A DNA stretch of 64,000 bases. Source: Pseudobutyrivibrio xylanivorans DSM 14809. Lineage in GTDB: Bacteria > Bacillota > Clostridia > Lachnospirales > Lachnospiraceae. The notes beneath the pieces were generated by a model. That model was not told the DNA's origin. It was given only the letters and a program-made list of their open reading frames with translations, and searched no databases. The stretch is taken from assembly GCF_900141825.1 (NCBI RefSeq), contig NZ_FQYQ01000008.1:1-64000 (forward strand), in the 5' to 3' direction. How positions within the stretch are numbered: position 1 is the first letter of the stretch; every line of letters begins with the position of its first letter. This document shows positions 8,359 to 17,366 of this stretch, one piece after another. The position numbers were made by a program, and so were the translations under genes.

Positions 8359-9450
8359 ATGAAGAAATTTATTGCAAGATTATTAAGTGCGTGTCTTATC
8401 GCAGGATTATTTTTTACATGCAGTACAAAATTATATGCTGCCGAGACACGAAATCCATATGAACACCTTGGATCTGCAAATGCAGATATGATAGGGGATC
8501 ATACTACTTTTTCTAATCGTGACCATGTATGGATGTATATATATGATGGTAGCTATCTAGGATATAAGAATGTAGATTTTGGAGATGGTGCAGTTTCAGT
8601 AACAATTTGTGCAAGTACTTATAAAACTTCACCTTCTGCTCTTGATATAAAACTTGATTCACGTGACAGCGAGCCTATAGGTCGCATAGATTTCGATACA
8701 AAAGGCTCTTCGAATTTTGTAGAAAACACTCTAGAACTTGATGAGCCAATTACTGGAATACATGATGTATATTTTACTTTCCCCGCTTCAGTTCCAAAAA
8801 AATATATACAAGTGGATTATTGGTATGCTACAAAAGCTCCTGAGCCAGAACCTACTGACGACTTAACACTTGAATACACAGTAAACAACTGGGGTTCAGG
8901 TTACAATGTAGATTTCAACGTAGTTAACAACACAGATGAAGATATCGTAGGCTGGGCTTTAAAGATTTTAAAGTCTGATTGTCCTATCAATTCTAGTTGG
9001 AGCGTAAATATAAAAGAAGACGGCGATTACTATGTAATTACTCCATTAGATTGGAATTCAATTGTTCCTGCATATGGAAGCATCGCGTTTGGAATCAATG
9101 GTTCTGGGGAGCTTGCTGAAACTATCGAATATGTTTTTGAAGAACCTGTAGCTGCTGAGGAAGAGGAACTAGGACTAGATTACAGCATTCAGAAATGGGA
9201 TTCTGGTTATAATGTAAACTTCACATTAACTAATAATTCAAATCAGCAATTGAACGGTTGGACACTTAAGCTTAAGAAGAGCGAGGTCACAATCGATTCT
9301 AGCTGGTGCGTAAAAGTTAACGAAGACGGTGATTACTATGTACTCACTCCTGAAAATTGGAATGCAATCATTGGTGCTAATGGTAACACCACATTTGGAT
9401 TCCAGGGATCAGGTGAAATTGGCGATGTTATTGAATATGTTTTCCAGTAA
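8359..9450 (+). CDS. Secreted carbohydrate-binding protein: CBM6/36-like module plus two CBM2 domains, no catalytic domain
   Basis: The 363-residue protein begins with a signal peptide (residues 1-27, lysine lead, hydrophobic core, cut near LYAAE). Residues about 40-155 resemble a CBM6/CBM36-type beta-sandwich: YLGYKNVDFGDGAVSVTICAS, then LDIKLDSRDSEPIGRIDF and TGIHDVYFTF, the usual order in these xylan-binding modules. Two CBM2 copies follow (about 170-260 and 275-363), each with an NxWGSGYNVxF-type start, GWxLKxxKS, SSWxVKxxEDGDYYVxTP and GFxGSGE. Acidic linkers replace the usual Pro/Thr linker. There is no catalytic domain, so it probably binds plant cell wall or helps attach other enzymes. 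It has its own terminator. Confidence 0.8.
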   Translation: MKKFIARLLSACLIAGLFFTCSTKLYAAETRNPYEHLGSANADMIGDHTTFSNRDHVWMYIYDGSYLGYKNVDFGDGAVSVTICASTYKTSPSALDIKLDSRDSEPIGRIDFDTKGSSNFVENTLELDEPITGIHDVYFTFPASVPKKYIQVDYWYATKAPEPEPTDDLTLEYTVNNWGSGYNVDFNVVNNTDEDIVGWALKILKSDCPINSSWSVNIKEDGDYYVITPLDWNSIVPAYGSIAFGINGSGELAETIEYVFEEPVAAEEEELGLDYSIQKWDSGYNVNFTLTNNSNQQLNGWTLKLKKSEVTIDSSWCVKVNEDGDYYVLTPENWNAIIGANGNTTFGFQGSGEIGDVIEYVFQ

Positions 9451-9465
9451 AATATAACAATACTA

Positions 9466-9514
9466 AAAAAGTATCTCCCAAGTTTTTTTGAACCTGGGAG
9501 ATACTTTTGTTTTT
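9466..9514 (+). terminator. Terminator of the CBM protein gene
   Basis: AAAAGTATCTCCCA pairs with TGGGAGATACTTTT around a 15-base T-rich loop; GTTTTT follows. Confidence 0.85.
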
Positions 9515-9625
9515 CAATAATATCTTTTATATTCTTGCTCCCCCACTGGCACTACTTGTAATCAAGCTTTTTATCAGATATAATCCAATAAATATCGTAA
9601 ATACGAAGCACAAATAGGAGACAAG

Positions 9626-10858
9626 ATGAAATTATTCAGCCAATATAAGGGTTTACGTAGAGCTAATTACATACTGTTTATAGGTCGAATCGTCACAAAT
9701 ATGGGTGCCATGATTTGGCCTATGCTAACACTTATTCTTAATAAGAAAATAGGGTTCAATGCCACTGAAACTGCGCTTTTTACTATTTGCTCTGGCATTT
9801 TATTTTTACCTGCAAATCTTTTGGGTGGACATGTGGCTGACAGATTCAATAAGAAGCGAGTCATTATTTACTGTGACATTGTGTCTATTGCTTTATTTGT
9901 CATCAGTGGTTTCCTGCCCCTTTCTATATTCTCTATCTGCGTACTGTTGGTAGGCGCTTTTTTCCAGACTTTGGAAGGCCCTGCATATCAGGCTCTGGTT
10001 GCTGATATTACACCTGCAGAAAAAAGAGAAAAAGCATTTTCTTTATTATATTTAGGAGCCAATATCGGACTTATCCTTTCGCCTACATTAGCTGGATTGC
10101 TTTTCAATAATTATCTCTGGCTGTGTTTTGTAATCAGTGGTCTGTCTATCAGTGTATCAACAGTATTAATTGGACTGTTCGTAAAAGATGAAAAGCTGGA
10201 TGAAGCTCCTACAGAGGATGTAGAAGAATCCGCCGACGATGGCCTAAACATCTGGAGTATTATCAGAAATAGCGGCGCATTGATTGCATTTATTATTTCG
10301 TTGGCATTCTATCAGGGTGCTTACTCCCAGTTTGGATACCTGATGCCTTTAGACATAGCAAAAGCCTTTCCGGAGAAAGGCTCTGTAATATATGGAACTA
10401 TCACTAGTGTAAACTGCTTCTTAGTAGTTTTGTTTACACCTATTATCACTATGGTATTTGAAAAAGTAGATTTGACCAAAAAGTTTGCCTTAGGTGTAAT
10501 CCTTCAGGCTATCAGCTTTGCAGCATTTTTAATGTCCTTCGGTATCATCGGAGGATACTATATTTCTATCGCCCTCTTCACCTTCGGTGAAATCCTTACC
10601 ACCATTATGATGGGCGCATTCCTAGCCGAACGTGTACCAGAGAGCCACCGCGGACGAATCTTTGGTGCGACAAACTTCGCCGGTGCTTTTATGCAGGGCA
10701 TCACACAGTTCGGCAGCGGAAGAATGTTTGACGCCTTCGGCCCTGCCTACGCCTGGGCATTCTCCATCGCCATGACTATGGTTGCTGTCATCGCAGCACT
10801 GATGCTTGTATACCTGGACAAAAAAGAGTTTAGCCAGCTGTATGTTCAGGCTGACTAA
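9626..10858 (+). CDS. Major facilitator superfamily transporter
   Basis: The 410-residue protein has 12 predicted membrane spans and the MFS loop 2-3 motif GGHVADRFNKKRVI. An acidic central loop (about residues 190-205, EDVEESADDG) separates the two halves. It resembles drug or multidrug exporters of the 12-span type, but the substrate is unknown. Start at the ATG is backed by AGGAGAC seven bases upstream. It converges on the aldo/keto reductase gene. Its last 12 codons also form the terminator stem for that opposing gene. Confidence 0.85.
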   Translation: MKLFSQYKGLRRANYILFIGRIVTNMGAMIWPMLTLILNKKIGFNATETALFTICSGILFLPANLLGGHVADRFNKKRVIIYCDIVSIALFVISGFLPLSIFSICVLLVGAFFQTLEGPAYQALVADITPAEKREKAFSLLYLGANIGLILSPTLAGLLFNNYLWLCFVISGLSISVSTVLIGLFVKDEKLDEAPTEDVEESADDGLNIWSIIRNSGALIAFIISLAFYQGAYSQFGYLMPLDIAKAFPEKGSVIYGTITSVNCFLVVLFTPIITMVFEKVDLTKKFALGVILQAISFAAFLMSFGIIGGYYISIALFTFGEILTTIMMGAFLAERVPESHRGRIFGATNFAGAFMQGITQFGSGRMFDAFGPAYAWAFSIAMTMVAVIAALMLVYLDKKEFSQLYVQAD

Positions 10859-10862
10859 ACTC
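10820..10862 (-). terminator. Terminator of the rarA-aminotransferase-reductase cluster, embedded in the MFS coding end
   Basis: GAGTTTAGCCAGC (10826-10838) pairs with GCTGACTAAACTC (10850-10862) with one wobble. On the minus strand it is followed by TTTTTT. The stem lies inside the last codons and stop of the opposing MFS gene. Confidence 0.75.
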
Positions 10863-10880
10863 ATCATCTTACGTATTTGA

Positions 10881-11918
10881 TTACTGCACTTTTCTATTTC
10901 CTGCAAGAACCTCTTTATAGTCCTCCAGGTTCTTTCTAAGAAGCACAGGAATATTCAGCTCATATGGGCAGTGTGTCATGCATTTTCCGCATTCAATACA
11001 GTCGTTGATTTTTTCCATTTCTGCCTGCCAGTGCTCGCTGAGCCATCCGGCACTAGTTGCTCTTCTAAGCATAAGAATCATTCTGTTACACTGATTAATC
11101 TGGATACCAACTGTGCAAGGCATGCAGTAGCCACATCCACGACAGAATTCTCCACTAAGCTCATTCTTCTCATCCGCAATAAACTTGGCTATTTCAGAAT
11201 CATATTCTGGTGTATTATCCATATATGATAGCCATTCATCCAGCTCAGATTCCTTTTGTATTCCCCAGATAGGAACTGCTCCATCAAACTGGCTGATGAA
11301 AGCCATAGCAGCCTTAGAATTTGTAATTAATCCTCCAGCCAAGCCCTTCATCCCAATGAAGCCCACATTGTTTTCATTGCAAAGCTTTAGAAGCTCTATC
11401 TCCTTATCTGATGCAAGATAGCTCATAGGGTATTGAACTGTTTCATATAAGCCAGACTCAATAAGCTCTTTAGCAACACCAAGCTTATGTGCGGTTCCAG
11501 CAATATGGCGTATCTTTCCCTGGCGCTTAGCCTCTTCCATACACTCATACATTCCAGTTCCATCTCCAGGCTTGTAGCACTGTCCCATCATATGAAACTG
11601 ATAAATATCAATGTAATCAGTTTTAAGATTTGTAAGGGATGTATCCAAATCCTTCCAAAAATCATCTGGAGTCTTTGCTGCTGTTTTTGTAGCAATTACG
11701 ATTTCTTCCCTTTTAACATAGCCTGTTCCAAAGGCCTCTCCCAGCTTTATCTCACTATCGCTATATGCTCTGGCTGTATCGAAAAATCGCATACCTCCAT
11801 CATAAGCTTTTCTGAGAATCCTTACTGCTTCTTCAACTGAAACTCTTTGGATTGGAAGAGCTCCAAAACCGTTCTGTGGAACCTTAATACCAGTGCGTCC
11901 TAATGTGACTTCTTTCAT
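10881..11918 (-). CDS. Aldo/keto reductase with C-terminal 4Fe-4S domain
   Basis: The 345-residue protein joins an NADPH-type aldo/keto reductase barrel (residues 1-265) to a ferredoxin-like tail. The catalytic tetrad is visible: aspartate and tyrosine in FFDTARAYSDSE, lysine in IVIATKTAAK, histidine in YIDIYQFHMM. The tail has a first cysteine group CRGCGYCMPC and then CIECGKCMTHCPY, which should hold one 4Fe-4S cluster. This fused architecture is common in anaerobic Firmicutes, where the physiological substrate is mostly unknown. It starts nine bases after the aminotransferase gene and is the last gene of that cluster. Confidence 0.9.
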   Translation of the reverse strand: MKEVTLGRTGIKVPQNGFGALPIQRVSVEEAVRILRKAYDGGMRFFDTARAYSDSEIKLGEAFGTGYVKREEIVIATKTAAKTPDDFWKDLDTSLTNLKTDYIDIYQFHMMGQCYKPGDGTGMYECMEEAKRQGKIRHIAGTAHKLGVAKELIESGLYETVQYPMSYLASDKEIELLKLCNENNVGFIGMKGLAGGLITNSKAAMAFISQFDGAVPIWGIQKESELDEWLSYMDNTPEYDSEIAKFIADEKNELSGEFCRGCGYCMPCTVGIQINQCNRMILMLRRATSAGWLSEHWQAEMEKINDCIECGKCMTHCPYELNIPVLLRKNLEDYKEVLAGNRKVQ

Positions 11919-11927
11919 AGCAACACC

Positions 11928-13217
11928 TTATACAGCCTTCATATTGATAAGCTTCTCTACATATGCGATTCTTGCACATACTGTAAATACATCTGCTGCC
12001 TGCTCAAGCTCTTCGATTGGTGGAAGAGATGGAGCAAAGCGGATGATTGAATCGTTAGGGTCCATGTGATATGGGAATGGAGCGCCTGCTGGTGTAAGAA
12101 CAACGCCTGCCTCCTTTGCCAAATCTACGATACGTGTAGCTGTTCCCTTTGGTGCCTCAAATGTGATGAAGTATCCACCCTTTGGTGAAATCCAGCTACC
12201 ACACTCTGGCTCAGCCAAATCTCTTTCCATTGTCTTGATTACAAGCTCAAACTTAGGACGAAGAATCTTAGCATGCTTCTCCATGTGCTTATCAACTGAT
12301 TCTACATCTGCAAAATATCTTGCGTGACGAATCATATTTACCTTATCGAATCCAATTGTCTGAACTGTAAGTGTCTTCTTAAGCTCCTCACGATTTCTAT
12401 GATTGCAAGCGATAGCAGCGATTCCAGCCCCTGCAAATGTAATCTTTGAAGTAGATGCAAACTCAAATACTAAGTCTGGATTGTCTGCTTCCTCACACTC
12501 GTGAAGAATATTTAAAATCTTCTTCTTTTCCTTATATAAGTGATGTACCGCATATGCGTTATCCCAGAATACTCTGAAGTCCTTAGCTGCAGGCTTAAGA
12601 TTAGCCATACGTCTAACAACCTCATCAGAATATACGATACCCTGTGGATTAGAATACTTAGGTACACACCAGATACCCTTGATGCTGTCATCTGCTGCAA
12701 CTAAGCCTTCTACAACATCCATATCTGGACCGTCCTCGTTCATTGGGACGTTAATCATATCAAAACCAAAATGCTGTGTAATAGCGAAATGTCTGTCATA
12801 ACCTGGTACTGGGCATAACCATCTTACTCTTTCAAGCTTGCACCATGGTGTACATCCACCGAAACCAAACATGTAACCGCGAGCCACTGCATCAAACATA
12901 AGATTAAGTGATGAGTTTCCTCCTACGATAACCTGCTCTGGCTGGCAATCCATAATCTCTGCCATAAGATGCTGTGCTTCAACGATGCCCTCAAGCTGTC
13001 CGTAATTTCTAGTCTCTACTCCGTTCATGCACTTCATAAGAGACTTGCCATCGAGAATATCTAAAAGAGGCATAGAAAGATTAAGCTGCTCTGTTGATGG
13101 CTTTCCTCTACTCATATCGAGCTTAAGGCCTTTGCGCTGCCAGTCTTTGTACTGACTAAAGAGCTGCTCCTTCTCTGCTTCTAATTCCTGTAATGACATT
13201 TCGCTGTACTTTTTCAT
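11928..13217 (-). CDS. Class I aminotransferase, AAT subgroup Ic (aspartate aminotransferase-like)
   Basis: The 429-residue protein belongs to the long aminotransferase family (Aminotran_MocR/AAT Ic), whose studied members are aspartate aminotransferases. It opens with LKLDMSRGKPSTEQLNLSMP, the substrate-entry segment of the subgroup, and has VIVGGNSSLNLMFD at the cofactor phosphate. The asparagine and tyrosine are in FWDNAYAVHHLY. The lysine that binds pyridoxal phosphate is in EFASTSKITFAGAGIAA. It lies 27 bp after rarA and 9 bp before the aldo/keto reductase gene. Aspartate/2-oxoglutarate is the best guess for its substrates. Confidence 0.85.
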   Translation of the reverse strand: MKKYSEMSLQELEAEKEQLFSQYKDWQRKGLKLDMSRGKPSTEQLNLSMPLLDILDGKSLMKCMNGVETRNYGQLEGIVEAQHLMAEIMDCQPEQVIVGGNSSLNLMFDAVARGYMFGFGGCTPWCKLERVRWLCPVPGYDRHFAITQHFGFDMINVPMNEDGPDMDVVEGLVAADDSIKGIWCVPKYSNPQGIVYSDEVVRRMANLKPAAKDFRVFWDNAYAVHHLYKEKKKILNILHECEEADNPDLVFEFASTSKITFAGAGIAAIACNHRNREELKKTLTVQTIGFDKVNMIRHARYFADVESVDKHMEKHAKILRPKFELVIKTMERDLAEPECGSWISPKGGYFITFEAPKGTATRIVDLAKEAGVVLTPAGAPFPYHMDPNDSIIRFAPSLPPIEELEQAADVFTVCARIAYVEKLINMKAV

Positions 13218-13244
13218 TGCATGGTCCTTCCTTTATTACCTAAT

Positions 13245-14567
13245 TTATTTATCATTACGTACTTTATCCAAGTACTCATTGATAACCTGTTCATATCCCA
13301 GATTTCCTGGGCGATAGAAATCACCGATTTCCAAACCGTCAGGCAAGTAGCGTTGATGTGAAAAGTGATTTGGAAAATCGTGTGCATATTCGTAGCCAAT
13401 GCCGTGCCCCAGCTTTCCAGCTGATTTGTAGTGGGCATCCTGAAGGTGAGTAGGTATTGGTCGCGTGGTATTATTCTTCACCTCTGCCATAGCCAAATCA
13501 ATAGCTCCGTAGGCTGAATTTGACTTTGGTGCGCAGGCTACATATGTGGCTGCGTGTGAAAGAATAATACGTGATTCTGGCATTCCGATTCTCTCAACTG
13601 CCAGAAACGCATTTGTAGCAACTACAAGCGCCATAGGATCTGCATTTCCTACATCCTCAGATGCGCAGATGCAAATACGTCTGGCAATAAACTTTGGATC
13701 CTCTCCTGCGTATAGCATTCTAGCTAGATAATAAACTGCTGCATCAGGATCCGAGCCTCTCATACTCTTTATAAAAGCAGAGATGGTGTCATAATGGTTA
13801 TCGCCATCTTTGTCGTATTTTATAACTCTTCGCTGAATACATTCGCTGGCCACATCTATTGTAATATGAATTTTTCCATCTTCGGCTCTGTCTGTAGTGA
13901 GCACACCAAGCTCGATTGCTGTAAGGGCACTTCTGGCATCGCCATTTGCGATGTCTGCAAGGAAATCAAGTGCGTCATCATCAATGACTGCATCATAGCT
14001 TCCCAGTCCCTTTTCGCTGTCGGTGATTGCTCGCATTATCAAAGTCTTAATGTCATCTGCCTCAAGTGGCTTCAGTTCGAAGATGATAGACCTTGATAGA
14101 AGAGCTCCGTTAACCTCGAAATAAGGGTTTTCTGTGGTGGCACCAATAAGGATGATAGTGCCATCTTCAACAAATGGAAGCAGGTAATCCTGCTGTCCCT
14201 TGTTGAATCTATGAATCTCATCTATAAACAAGATGGTCTTTTTGCCGTAAGCACCGAGCGTTTGCTTTGCGGCCTCCACCACGGCCTCCATGTCCTTCTT
14301 TCCCGATGTGGTGGCATTTATAGATGTAAATTCCGCTGCTGTGGTATGGGCAATAACCTGAGCAAGAGTAGTCTTGCCTGTGCCAGGAGGCCCATAAAAT
14401 ATGATAGAAGAAAGCTTGTCTGCCTTGATGGCACGATATAGGAGCTTATCCTTGCCAATGATGTGCTGCTGCCCTACTACCTCATCCAGGGTGGTAGGAC
14501 GAAGACGAGCTGCAAGTGGAGATTCCTTTTTCTTGGCTTCCTGCCTCATATAATCAAAAAGATCCAT
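13245..14567 (-). CDS. rarA: Replication-associated recombination protein RarA (MgsA)
   Basis: RarA is a clamp-loader-like AAA+ ATPase that acts at stalled replication forks. The 440-residue protein has MDLFDYMRQ at the start, RPTTLDEVVGQQHI, Walker A in FYGPPGTGKTTLAQ, Walker B in ILFIDEIHRFNKGQQD, sensor 1 IGATTENPYFEVN and the C-terminal tetramerisation block (DPDAAVYYLARMLYAGED, ASEDVGNADP, PKSNSAYGAI). It is complete and first in its cluster, with its own extended -10 promoter. Confidence 0.95.
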   Translation of the reverse strand: MDLFDYMRQEAKKKESPLAARLRPTTLDEVVGQQHIIGKDKLLYRAIKADKLSSIIFYGPPGTGKTTLAQVIAHTTAAEFTSINATTSGKKDMEAVVEAAKQTLGAYGKKTILFIDEIHRFNKGQQDYLLPFVEDGTIILIGATTENPYFEVNGALLSRSIIFELKPLEADDIKTLIMRAITDSEKGLGSYDAVIDDDALDFLADIANGDARSALTAIELGVLTTDRAEDGKIHITIDVASECIQRRVIKYDKDGDNHYDTISAFIKSMRGSDPDAAVYYLARMLYAGEDPKFIARRICICASEDVGNADPMALVVATNAFLAVERIGMPESRIILSHAATYVACAPKSNSAYGAIDLAMAEVKNNTTRPIPTHLQDAHYKSAGKLGHGIGYEYAHDFPNHFSHQRYLPDGLEIGDFYRPGNLGYEQVINEYLDKVRNDK

Positions 14568-14605
14568 GTGATACCTTCCTATTTTTTCGAATTATTAGCA
14601 CAAAC

Positions 14606-14614
14606 ATTATAGCA
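14606..14614 (-). promoter_or_regulatory. Extended -10 promoter of rarA
   Basis: On the minus strand TGCTATAAT is a perfect extended -10 element about 40 bases before the rarA ATG. The -35 position (TTTTAT) is weak, as is usual with an extended -10. Confidence 0.6.
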
Positions 14615-14631
14615 CAAACGTTCTATTCATA

Positions 14632-14692
14632 AAATAAAAATAGTATCAAAAGCTTTCACTTTAGCAAGCTAAAGTAATCACCTTTGATACTA
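14632..14692 (-). terminator. Terminator of the fructan-uptake operon
   Basis: Outer arms TAGTATCAAA/TTTGATACTA and inner arms ACTTTAGC/GCTAAAGT form a long stem. On the minus strand a TTTTTATTTT tract follows. Confidence 0.85.
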
Positions 14693-14778
14693 TACTATAA
14701 TTCAATCCATATTACAATAAAAAGTTTGTCTCCGGGAGACATTTGTCCGTAGTGCACAAATTTTCATCTCTAATAATT

Positions 14779-15738
14779 CTATTTTGCAGCTTTTATATAG
14801 TTATGTATTTCCTCAACTGAAGGCATAACCCTAAGAGCTCCACGTCGCGTAGTAATAAGAGAAGCTGCTGCATTTGCTGTTGTTAACATCTCTTTAAGAG
14901 AAGCCTCATCATAATTGTCTATTCCAACCTCAAGAACAGAATTGATAACTGACCCCATGAATGTATCTCCTGCACCTGTTGTTTCAATAGTATTAGGATT
15001 TAAAAATGGAGCACACTCTACAACAGTATCACCGTAAAGAGCATAGCTGCCATCTTTACCAAGTGTGGCACATACAAGCTTTATTCCATATTTTTCCTTA
15101 ATAATCTGAGCCCCTTTAAGGATATCTGTCTCTCCAGTAAAGAACTCTATTTCATTATCAGAGATTTTAAGAATATCGCATTTACGGAATCCAAAATCCA
15201 TTTTTTCTTTAGCGATTTCTAAATCTGACCAAAGTGGTGGTCTAAGATTAGGATCAAAGCTTACTAAGATACCGCTTTCTTTTGCAGTATCCAAAGCCTT
15301 AATAGTTGCTTCTTCCACAGTCTTGTGTGTCATAGAAAGGGTGCCGAAATGGAAAATCTTGGCACTCTTAATAAGGTCAGTATCTACCTCTTCAGCTGAG
15401 AGCATAACATCTGCTCCAGGATTTCTATAGAAAGAAAAATCTCTGTCACCATCCTCATAGGTATGAACAAATGCAAGAGTAGTATGAACATCCTTGTCAT
15501 ACTTTAATCCACTTACATTAATGCCAAGACCTGCTACAGTATTTGAAAGCATATGACCAAAATTATCATCTCCAACCTTACCTATAAAGGCTGTAGACTT
15601 GCCATAATTTTGGAGCATTGCAAGCACATTACAAGGAGCTCCACCTGGATTTGCCTCCAACAGTGGATTTCCATGCTCGCTTATGCCATTTTCAGTAAAG
15701 TCTATTAATAGCTCTCCTAATGCAACTACATCAACCAT
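14779..15738 (-). CDS. scrK: Fructokinase (PfkB/ribokinase family)
   Basis: The 319-residue PfkB-family kinase phosphorylates a sugar with ATP; fructose is the expected substrate from its neighbours. Markers are ALGELLIDFTE, the first signature GGAPCNVLAMLQNYG, SFYRNPGADVML, the ATP-side DNEIEFFTG, and the second signature with the catalytic aspartate, TTGAGDTFMGSVI. It lies 23 bp after the GH32 gene and is last in an ABC-GH32-kinase operon, so fructose freed inside the cell by the GH32 enzyme would be converted to fructose 6-phosphate. Confidence 0.9.
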   Translation of the reverse strand: MVDVVALGELLIDFTENGISEHGNPLLEANPGGAPCNVLAMLQNYGKSTAFIGKVGDDNFGHMLSNTVAGLGINVSGLKYDKDVHTTLAFVHTYEDGDRDFSFYRNPGADVMLSAEEVDTDLIKSAKIFHFGTLSMTHKTVEEATIKALDTAKESGILVSFDPNLRPPLWSDLEIAKEKMDFGFRKCDILKISDNEIEFFTGETDILKGAQIIKEKYGIKLVCATLGKDGSYALYGDTVVECAPFLNPNTIETTGAGDTFMGSVINSVLEVGIDNYDEASLKEMLTTANAAASLITTRRGALRVMPSVEEIHNYIKAAK

Positions 15739-15761
15739 TTAATAATCTCCCTAAGCGCTTT

Positions 15762-17285
15762 TTATAAATCGTATTTAACAATGTTAAGAATTGCATCTTC
15801 ATTTGTATTGAAGAAGATTCCATCGCATGATACATCTGTAGGAAGTGAAGCTGTCATTACATAAAGACCATCCTCAAAGAATACTTCCATACTGTATCTA
15901 TCCATAACAATTCTAAGCTTGATAGAATCCTTATTCCAAGGAATATGTGCTCTACGCTGGTGCACTATTGCTCGTCTGCTACCAGAGAACTTTCTATCGA
16001 TTTTTGCGATATTCTCCTTAGGTCTAAGAACAATATCTGTATGATATTTTTCATCTGCTGCAATAGAAATGACAAACTTGTCAAACATTGCATCAACATC
16101 TTTTGGTCTTACTTCAAGCTCAATATCTAAGCAACGACCATTGATTCCCTCGAGAGAAATTGCTCCATCAATTGACTCGCTATCTCTGTCCTTTAAATCG
16201 GTTGTTGCTGAAATTTCAAAGTCTTTGTACTCAACCTTGCCGCTTCTCATGTCCTCTAATTCTTTGATTGGCCACTGGCGTAATCTTCCGTCTTTGATAG
16301 AGATTTCTCTTGGAAGAGCCATCTGTCCAAACCAAGGCTCTCTGGCGTCGTGAGCACCTGCTGTATCCCAGTTCTGCATCCAACCAATCATTACACGTCT
16401 GCCATCTACCATTTCAACAGTCTGCATAGCGTAATAATCGATACCATAATCTACAGCCTGAACCTTTTCCTCTGTAAAGGAATCGGTAGCATCATCATAT
16501 CCACCAATAATGCAGATATTTCCATTACCATTATGGAATTCGAAGCCTTCTGGAAGCATATCCTGTGGGCTTGTAAGGAGTACTCCCTTGCCATCTAATT
16601 CAAAGAAATCAGGGCACTCCCACATAAGACCATATCTGCCTTTATTAGACGCGAAAACCTTTTCAAATTCCCATTTAAAGCAATCGTTACTCTTGAATAA
16701 TAAGAGCTGTCCGCTGCCATCTGCTGCACGGTTAGCAACTAATACTCTGTATGTGCCATCCTTTTTCTTCCAAATCTTTGGATCTCTGAAATCAGTTTTG
16801 CTAGATCCCTCTGGAATCAAATCAGCATTGATTACTGGGTTGTTTTCGTATTTTTCATAATCAATTCCATCACCAACAGCAACACACTGTGTCTGGAATT
16901 CTTTCATCTGTCCATTTTCTACTGTGCGCTTCATAACACCTGTGTACATAAGAAGATGTCTACCATCCTCAAGTGTAATAGCGCTTCCAGAAAATACTCC
17001 ATCCTTATCATAGAATTCGTCTGGAGCTAAAGCTGCAGGAAGGAACTCCCAATGAAGTAAATCAGTACTTACTGCATGACCCCAGTGCATTGGGCCCCAG
17101 TGGGCATCATATGGATGATACTGATAAAACATGTGATATTTGCCTTCATAATAGCAAAGACCATTTGGATCATTCATCCAACCAACACGTGGTGTTAAAT
17201 GAAACTTTGGTCGGGTTTCTTTTGCAATAAGTTTTTCCTGTGCTTCTTCGTATTTTCTTGCTTCGCGAAGAGTCTGACTGTTCAT
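15762..17285 (-). CDS. scrB: Intracellular GH32 beta-fructofuranosidase (sucrase)
   Basis: The 507-residue protein is a glycoside hydrolase family 32 enzyme that cleaves sucrose, its phosphate or short fructo-oligosaccharides. The three catalytic motifs are intact: nucleophile in VGWMNDPNGLCYY, transition-state aspartate in KTDFRDPKIWKK, acid/base glutamate in LMWECPDFFEL. A five-bladed propeller is followed by the beta-sandwich ending in DRYSMEVFFEDG. There is no signal peptide, so it acts in the cytoplasm. Because import is by an ABC system and not a PTS, unphosphorylated sugars are the likelier substrates. GGAAGG lies ahead of the ATG. Confidence 0.93.
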   Translation of the reverse strand: MNSQTLREARKYEEAQEKLIAKETRPKFHLTPRVGWMNDPNGLCYYEGKYHMFYQYHPYDAHWGPMHWGHAVSTDLLHWEFLPAALAPDEFYDKDGVFSGSAITLEDGRHLLMYTGVMKRTVENGQMKEFQTQCVAVGDGIDYEKYENNPVINADLIPEGSSKTDFRDPKIWKKKDGTYRVLVANRAADGSGQLLLFKSNDCFKWEFEKVFASNKGRYGLMWECPDFFELDGKGVLLTSPQDMLPEGFEFHNGNGNICIIGGYDDATDSFTEEKVQAVDYGIDYYAMQTVEMVDGRRVMIGWMQNWDTAGAHDAREPWFGQMALPREISIKDGRLRQWPIKELEDMRSGKVEYKDFEISATTDLKDRDSESIDGAISLEGINGRCLDIELEVRPKDVDAMFDKFVISIAADEKYHTDIVLRPKENIAKIDRKFSGSRRAIVHQRRAHIPWNKDSIKLRIVMDRYSMEVFFEDGLYVMTASLPTDVSCDGIFFNTNEDAILNIVKYDL

Positions 17286-17366
17286 AGTTAATTAAATTCC
17301 TTCCTAAGTTATAGCTTGTTTATAAAAACTTTGTGGGCAACTTATAAAAGCGCCCACAAAATACTT

